This document shows positions 46,919 to 51,284 of a DNA stretch of 51,284 bases, piece by piece. The position numbers were made by a program, and so were the translations under genes. The notes below the pieces were generated by a model. That model had not been told where the DNA came from and did no database searches. It saw nothing but the letters and a program-made list of their open reading frames with translations. Source of the stretch: an uncultured Ectothiorhodospiraceae bacterium (lineage in GTDB: Bacteria > Pseudomonadota > Gammaproteobacteria > Nitrococcales > Nitrococcaceae); assembly GCA_913056385.1 (NCBI GenBank), contig CAJXND010000010.1, positions 1 to 51,284 on the forward strand, in the 5' to 3' direction. Numbering within the stretch: position 1 is the first letter of the stretch; every line of letters starts with the position of its first letter.

Positions 46919-47697
46919 CAGATGCCGGCCTCCCTCTCGGCTGATGGTTGGATAATCTCGATAATCGGCTCGGCGGCCGTCATGGACGCCAGCACAACGC
47001 GTTCCGGCGGGGTCGCCGATGAGAGTGCGGTCCGGGCGGCATCGCGGGCCTGCAGCAAACGCGCGGCATCGTCGACCTGGTTGATGACAGCGATATGGCG
47101 GGCAGTGCGGAGGTGCTGTCGGTGTCCATGCGCACTACTGAGGAGGCGTCCAATGTGGGAGGCGGTGATGGGGGTGCCGATCGATATATCCAGCAGTTCG
47201 GCGAGAAGTTCGGCCCGATGGGCGACGTGCTCATCAAGCGCCTGGCCGATGACCGCTGCCGAAACCACACTGATCAGTGTGGTACATCCCGGAACGACCA
47301 CCGGCTCGTCGGCGCGTGGTGCCTTGATGCCGCGCATTCTGGCGCCATCGGCCTTGACCAGCATGACATCGAAGTGGCCGAGCCGATGCAGTTCGGCCGC
47401 CTCGTCGGGGTCGAGGCCGGCAAACCGACCGGGTCTGTGCCCGGGTGCGGCAAAGGCCACACGGTGATGATGCATGGCGACGGATGGCACGCTCTGCCGG
47501 AGCTCGGATGCCGTCGCAATCAGTCGTGTGTCCACGATGCCATGGTCGGGCAGTGTCGACATCACCGTTGCAGTGAGGCCAACGCGGCCGGGATGTTCGG
47601 CGAGGATGCGATACAGGGTGGTTTTCTTGCCTCCCGCCCCGACGGCGCAGACGATGCCGCGACGGGCGTCCAGCGCGTCGATCAGTGAGCAGGCCAT
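46918..47697 (-). CDS. yqeC: YqeC family protein (putative selenium/molybdenum hydroxylase accessory factor)
   Basis: This 259-residue P-loop protein resembles YqeC, which accompanies selenium-dependent molybdenum hydroxylases and is inferred to help mature their cofactor. The N-terminal P-loop-like GAGGKKTTL is at 20-28. LTATVMSTLP, the KADGARMRGIKAPRADEPVV stretch with its Asp/Arg motif, and VVVPGCTTLISVVSAAVIG match the family. It lies within the tsaC-yqeC-mobA-moeA series and overlaps both neighbours. No selD, selA or hydroxylase gene is in the window, so a selenium role is uncertain. Confidence 0.8.
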   Translation of the reverse strand: MACSLIDALDARRGIVCAVGAGGKKTTLYRILAEHPGRVGLTATVMSTLPDHGIVDTRLIATASELRQSVPSVAMHHHRVAFAAPGHRPGRFAGLDPDEAAELHRLGHFDVMLVKADGARMRGIKAPRADEPVVVPGCTTLISVVSAAVIGQALDEHVAHRAELLAELLDISIGTPITASHIGRLLSSAHGHRQHLRTARHIAVINQVDDAARLLQARDAARTALSSATPPERVVLASMTAAEPIIEIIQPSAEREAGI

Positions 47698-48281
47698 GAC
47701 GTCCGTGACTGGCCGGCCGCCGCACGCAGTATCCGGCCTGTGTCGGCCTCGCGGATCTCCGACGGGCCGCGCTGTCCGCCCAGTGGCCCGGGCAGAAACC
47801 AGTCCAGCTGGTTACCGAACACACGGCGAACGCGCCAGCCGCGCCGACAGGCGGAGTGGCCGCTACGGTTGGCGCTGGTGGAGACAAGTGCCATGCCCGT
47901 GGCCCGACACAGGTCAATGACCGGGTGGTGAGCCGTCACGCGCACGGCGATCGTGGAGCGCCCGCCGGTGAGCAACGCCGGCAATTCGGGGGCCGCTTTC
48001 ATGACCCAGGTTACCGGTCCGGGCCAGGACGCCAGCATGGCATCGGCCACCGCTTGCCGTTCGGGCCATTGCACAAGCCCTTCGAGCTGGTCCAGGCCCG
48101 CCGCGATGACGATCAGGCCCTTTTCGCTGCCACGGCCCTTGAGCCGGATCAGCCGGGCGAGGGCCTGCGTATTGAACGGGTCGCAACCAAGGCCCCAGAC
48201 GCCTTCAGTGGGATACGCCCCGACACCGCCGGCCAGCACGCCATCGCGGATCCGGCGCAGACGAGGCGCGTGAGGGGCCAC
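47682..48281 (-). CDS. tsaC: Threonylcarbamoyl-AMP synthase
   Basis: It makes the threonylcarbamoyl-AMP used for t6A37 of ANN-decoding tRNAs. The GTG at 48281, one base after the topA stop, gives 199 residues (E. coli 190). YPTEGVWGLGCDPFN is the family signature. KGRGSEKGLIVIAA carries the substrate-binding Lys and Arg, and STSANRSG is the conserved C-terminal motif. The dprA-smg-topA-tsaC order is common. It overlaps the yqeC start by 16 bp. Confidence 0.93.
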   Translation of the reverse strand: MAPHAPRLRRIRDGVLAGGVGAYPTEGVWGLGCDPFNTQALARLIRLKGRGSEKGLIVIAAGLDQLEGLVQWPERQAVADAMLASWPGPVTWVMKAAPELPALLTGGRSTIAVRVTAHHPVIDLCRATGMALVSTSANRSGHSACRRGWRVRRVFGNQLDWFLPGPLGGQRGPSEIREADTGRILRAAAGQSRTSWPAH

Positions 48282-48282
48282 G

Positions 48283-50688
48283 TCAGCTGCCCGCGGACTG
48301 GCGCCGGCTGCTGGAGCCGCCTTTTCGCTTGGCTGTCGCCTTGCGCTTGCCGCCACGGCCCTTCGGCTCGGGGGCTTCGTCGACCAGTGCCTGGCACTCG
48401 TCGCGGGTCAGGCTCTCGGCCTCGCGATCCTTGGGGACCTTCGCCCGCTTGCGACCGTCGGTCACGTAGGGGCCGAAACGGCCCTTCATGACTGTCAGCG
48501 CACCGTCATCAAAACTCTGGATGGTCCGCCTGGCAATGTTCTCCTTTTTCTCCTCGACCAGCTCGAGGGCGCGATCGCGCTCGATCGTGTAGGGATCGTC
48601 GTCTTTCTTCAGCGAAGCGAATTGATCACCGAAGCGGACGTAGGGTCCGAATCGGCCGATGTTCACGCTCAGCGGCAGACCATCCAGTGTGGTCCCCAGA
48701 TCGCGTGGCAGGGTGAACAGCGCCAGGGCCTCATCAAGGCCAATCGTATCAATGCTCTGTCCGGGCCGCAGACTGGCGAATCGGGGTTTTTCCTCATCTT
48801 CGCGCGTGCCGATCTGTACGAAAGGCCCGTAGCGGCCCAGTCGTGCTGTCACGGGCCGATCACTTTTCGGATCGGTGCCGAGTTCGCGGGCTTTCATGAC
48901 CTCGCCACGCGAGACCTGCTGCTTCTCCTCGACCCGCTCATGGAAGGGGTCCCAGAATTCACGCAGCACCGGGACCCACTCGCTCTCGCCGCGGGAGATC
49001 GCGTCGAGGCGGTCCTCCAGCCGGGCCGTGAATTCGTAGTCGACGTACCGGTCGAAGTGCTCGGTCAGGAACTTGGTGACTACCCGGCCGGTATCCGTCG
49101 GCTTGAACCGCCGGTTCTCGAGCGTGACGTAGTTGCGTGCCTGCAACGTGGAGATGATCGAGGCATAGGTCGACGGCCGGCCGATGCCATACTCCTCCAG
49201 TGTCCGCACGAGGCTGGCTTCCGAGTACCGGGGCGGAGGCTCGGTGAAGTGCTGTTCGGGTCGCAACGAGAGGAGCGGAATCCGATCTCCCTCCTCGAGC
49301 GGTGGGAGAATGCGTTCGCTGGCATCGGCCGCCCGGTCATCACCGTCTTCCTTGTAAACGGCCATGAAGCCCGGGTCCCGGATGGTCGAGCCGGTCGCCC
49401 GGAAGCTTGCCGTGCTGCCGGCCGCCAGGTCCACCGAGACGGTATCAATGGTGGCATGGATCATCTGGCACGCCACCGTGCGCTTCCAGATCAGATCGTA
49501 GAGGCGGTACTGGTCGTCGGACAGGTGACCCTTGAGTGCCTCCGGCTGGCGCTCGGGATCGGTCGGCCGAATACCCTCATGCGCCTCCTGGGCATTCTTG
49601 GCGCGGGTGCGGTACTGGTTGGGCGTTGCCGGCAGCTTGTCCTTGCCGAAACGGGCCTCGATCAGGCTGCGCAGTCCCTGAATGGCCTCCTGGGAGAGGT
49701 TCACCGAGTCGGTTCGCATGTAGGTGATCAGACCGACGGTGCCATTGCCGGTATCCACCCCTTCATAGAGCTGCTGCGCAATGCGCATGGTCTGCTGGGC
49801 CGAGAAGCGCAGCTTCCTGGAAGCCTCCTGCTGCAGCGTGGAGGTGATGAAGGGGGCCGCCGGGTTGCGTCGGCGCTGTTTTTTCTCGACCCGCGTGACC
49901 CGCAGTTCGCCGCGGGCGTCATCGGCCAGAGGCTCGCCGGGCACCGCCGAGGCGTCGGCGCCTGAAGCCGCCAGGATTCGCCGCGAGGCAGACTCCGCCG
50001 TTTCGCCATTGTTGATCGTGAACTGCTCGACCTTCTCGCCATCCAGCTGCTGGAGCCGGCCAGTGAAATCCGCGCCGGCGCGGTTGAGATCCGCCTCTAT
50101 GCTCCAGTATTCCTGAGGGACAAAGGCCTCGATCTCCTTCTCGCGCTCGACGATCATCCGCAGCGCGGGAGACTGGACGCGTCCCGCTGAAAGCCCGCTG
50201 GTGATCTTGCGCCAGAGCAGCGGGGAGAGGTTGAACCCCACCAGGTAGTCCAGGGCCCGTCGCGCCTGCTGGGCATCAACCAGATCGCCCGAGAGGCCGC
50301 GCGGATGATCGATGGCGTCGCGGATCGCGTCCCGGGTGATCTCGTAGAAAACCACCCGGTGGACGGGCTTGTCATCAAGTACGCCACGCTCGCGCAGCAA
50401 CTCCAGCAGGTGCCATGAAATGGCCTCGCCCTCCCGATCGGGGTCAGTGGCGAGGTAGACGGAGTCGGCCTTGCGGGTGGCCTTGGCGATGGCATCGACC
50501 TGCTTGGCGTTGCGCTCCACCAGGCTGTAGTGCATTGCAAAGTCCCGCGACGGGTCGACCGCTCCCTCCTTCGCGATCAGGTCGCGCACATGGCCATACG
50601 ACGCCATGACCTCGAAGTCTTTGCCGAGGTACTTGTTGATGGTGCGCGCCTTCGCTGGCGATTCGACGATAACGAGGTGATGGGCCAT
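48283..50688 (-). CDS. topA: DNA topoisomerase I (type IA)
   Basis: It relaxes negative supercoils. It has 801 residues (E. coli 865). The Toprim domain is at the N-terminus (HLVIVESPAKARTINKYLGK, then DPDREGEAISWHLL). The active-site Tyr323 is in ITYMRTDSVNLS. The C-terminal third has repeated topoisomerase C-repeats (ARLGRYGPFVQIG, VNIGRFGPYVRFG, VMKGRFGPYVTDG) and a Lys/Arg/Ser tail, with no Cys4 zinc ribbons as in E. coli. It lies 6 bp after smg. Confidence 0.97.
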   Translation of the reverse strand: MAHHLVIVESPAKARTINKYLGKDFEVMASYGHVRDLIAKEGAVDPSRDFAMHYSLVERNAKQVDAIAKATRKADSVYLATDPDREGEAISWHLLELLRERGVLDDKPVHRVVFYEITRDAIRDAIDHPRGLSGDLVDAQQARRALDYLVGFNLSPLLWRKITSGLSAGRVQSPALRMIVEREKEIEAFVPQEYWSIEADLNRAGADFTGRLQQLDGEKVEQFTINNGETAESASRRILAASGADASAVPGEPLADDARGELRVTRVEKKQRRRNPAAPFITSTLQQEASRKLRFSAQQTMRIAQQLYEGVDTGNGTVGLITYMRTDSVNLSQEAIQGLRSLIEARFGKDKLPATPNQYRTRAKNAQEAHEGIRPTDPERQPEALKGHLSDDQYRLYDLIWKRTVACQMIHATIDTVSVDLAAGSTASFRATGSTIRDPGFMAVYKEDGDDRAADASERILPPLEEGDRIPLLSLRPEQHFTEPPPRYSEASLVRTLEEYGIGRPSTYASIISTLQARNYVTLENRRFKPTDTGRVVTKFLTEHFDRYVDYEFTARLEDRLDAISRGESEWVPVLREFWDPFHERVEEKQQVSRGEVMKARELGTDPKSDRPVTARLGRYGPFVQIGTREDEEKPRFASLRPGQSIDTIGLDEALALFTLPRDLGTTLDGLPLSVNIGRFGPYVRFGDQFASLKKDDDPYTIERDRALELVEEKKENIARRTIQSFDDGALTVMKGRFGPYVTDGRKRAKVPKDREAESLTRDECQALVDEAPEPKGRGGKRKATAKRKGGSSSRRQSAGS

Positions 50689-50694
50689 GTAGGG

Positions 50695-51168
50695 TTAGTG
50701 TGCAGTGGGATTCGGATGTTCAAAGAGAAGGTTTTCCATCCAGGCACAGGCTTCTTCCTGGCCCGGGCGACTGAAGAGCACCATGAGCACGATCCACTTC
50801 AGCTGATCGAGTTCGATCGCGGCGTCATCCAGCGCCATCAGCTGCTCAATGACCACTTCGCGGTTGCTGGCCGTGAGGATGCCGGTCTGTTCGAGGAACA
50901 TCAGGAAGCCGCGGCATTCCACATCGAGCCTGGCCATCTCCGCCTCGGTGTAGATGCGCAGGGCGCCATGACTGTCGGTGGCGACCGGCAGATCCCGGCT
51001 GTCAGCCAGGGCATCAATCCAGTTGAGTGCCTTGTGAATCTGTGGCTCCGGAAAGCCGGCACCGCGCAGGTCGGACTCGATCTGTACGCGGTTCGGATCA
51101 ACATCGACGGCGTCGTGGAAGTAGTGCTCGAACAGGTACATCAGAATATCGAAGACGTTTTCTTTCAT
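50695..51168 (-). CDS. smg: Smg family protein (DUF494)
   Basis: This 157-residue protein equals E. coli Smg in length. It starts MKENVFDILMYLFEHYF; LRGAGFPEPQIHKALNWIDA and RGFLMFLEQTGILTASNREV match the family. It shows no enzyme motif, and its function is not established. Its ATG overlaps the dprA stop (ATGA), the conserved dprA-smg arrangement. Confidence 0.95.
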   Translation of the reverse strand: MKENVFDILMYLFEHYFHDAVDVDPNRVQIESDLRGAGFPEPQIHKALNWIDALADSRDLPVATDSHGALRIYTEAEMARLDVECRGFLMFLEQTGILTASNREVVIEQLMALDDAAIELDQLKWIVLMVLFSRPGQEEACAWMENLLFEHPNPTAH

Positions 51169-51284
51169 CCGCCTGCCCGATTGCTGATTCGCATGTAATG
51201 GCCACCGTTGCAGGGCGCAACATGGCCCATAAGTTCCAGGCTCAGGAGCATGGAGGAAAGGATATCGGGCGTCAATGAAGTGCG
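51165..51284 (-). CDS. dprA: DNA-processing protein DprA, C-terminal end (window edge)
   Basis: Only the last 39 residues are in the window. They include SLTPDILSSMLLSLELMGHV and APCNGGHYMRI. This is the winged-helix-like DML1 domain that ends DprA, the RecA loader for natural transformation. The TGA at 51165-51167 overlaps the smg ATG. The bulk of the gene lies beyond 51284. Identity rests on this short tail plus the conserved dprA-smg order. Confidence 0.83.
   Translation of the reverse strand, partial: RTSLTPDILSSMLLSLELMGHVAPCNGGHYMRISNRAGG

Overview
The window is a gene-dense, GC-rich chromosomal segment of a gammaproteobacterium. The evidence is several gammaproteobacterial gene orders: glnA-ntrB-ntrC, secB-gpsA, argH/algR-hemC-hemD-hemX-hemY, lptM-lysA-dapF-DUF484-xerC, ubiE-ubiJ-ubiB and dprA-smg-topA-tsaC. 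Very short intergenic spaces, many 1-8 bp gene overlaps and high GC fit a compact member of the Ectothiorhodospiraceae (for example a Spiribacter-like halophile), but that placement is inference. I saw no insertion sequence, prophage, CRISPR array, tRNA or rRNA. Nearly every gene is a recognisable housekeeping gene.

Layout. (1) 1-5.1 kb: 5' part of glyQ (minus), then glnA and ntrBC (plus). Both glnA and ntrB are preceded by NtrC-type palindromes and -24/-12 (sigma-54) elements; glnA ends in a strong terminator, followed by a 112-bp inverted-repeat element. (2) 5.1-10.1 kb: trmL; gpsA, secB and a membrane rhodanese (minus); envC and the S41 protease ctpA (plus). (3) 10.1-19.3 kb: eleven co-oriented minus-strand genes, lptM-lysA-dapF-DUF484-xerC-hslV-hslU-DUF971-ubiE-ubiJ-ubiB, mostly overlapping. 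(4) 19.3-26.6 kb: a carboxylesterase, argH (minus) and the plus operon algR-like-hemCDXY. (5) 26.6-42.4 kb: a long minus-strand run, aceE-aceF-lpdA-KASIII-like-gdhB-hydrolase-maeB-qor. (6) 42.6-51.3 kb: hemF (minus), moaE-moaA (plus) and the minus run dprA-smg-topA-tsaC-yqeC-mobA-moeA.

How it works together. Region 1 is the nitrogen-assimilation circuit with visible cis sites. Region 4 plus hemF supply haem synthesis. Region 5 groups pyruvate dehydrogenase, the large NAD-glutamate dehydrogenase and malic enzyme, so it could coordinate the use of malate and glutamate as carbon sources. Region 6 holds much of molybdenum-cofactor synthesis and also a YqeC-like protein known from selenium-dependent molybdenum hydroxylase systems.

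The least ordinary signals are an AlgR-type LytTR regulator whose receiver has lost its phospho-acceptor Asp and conserved Lys while the partner kinase gene is absent from the locus; a KASIII-like protein that keeps the Cys but has Thr and Tyr in place of the catalytic His and Asn; the apparent NtrC/sigma-54 promoter of ntrBC; and the yqeC-mobA-moeA association. I did not find an obviously new multi-gene system.
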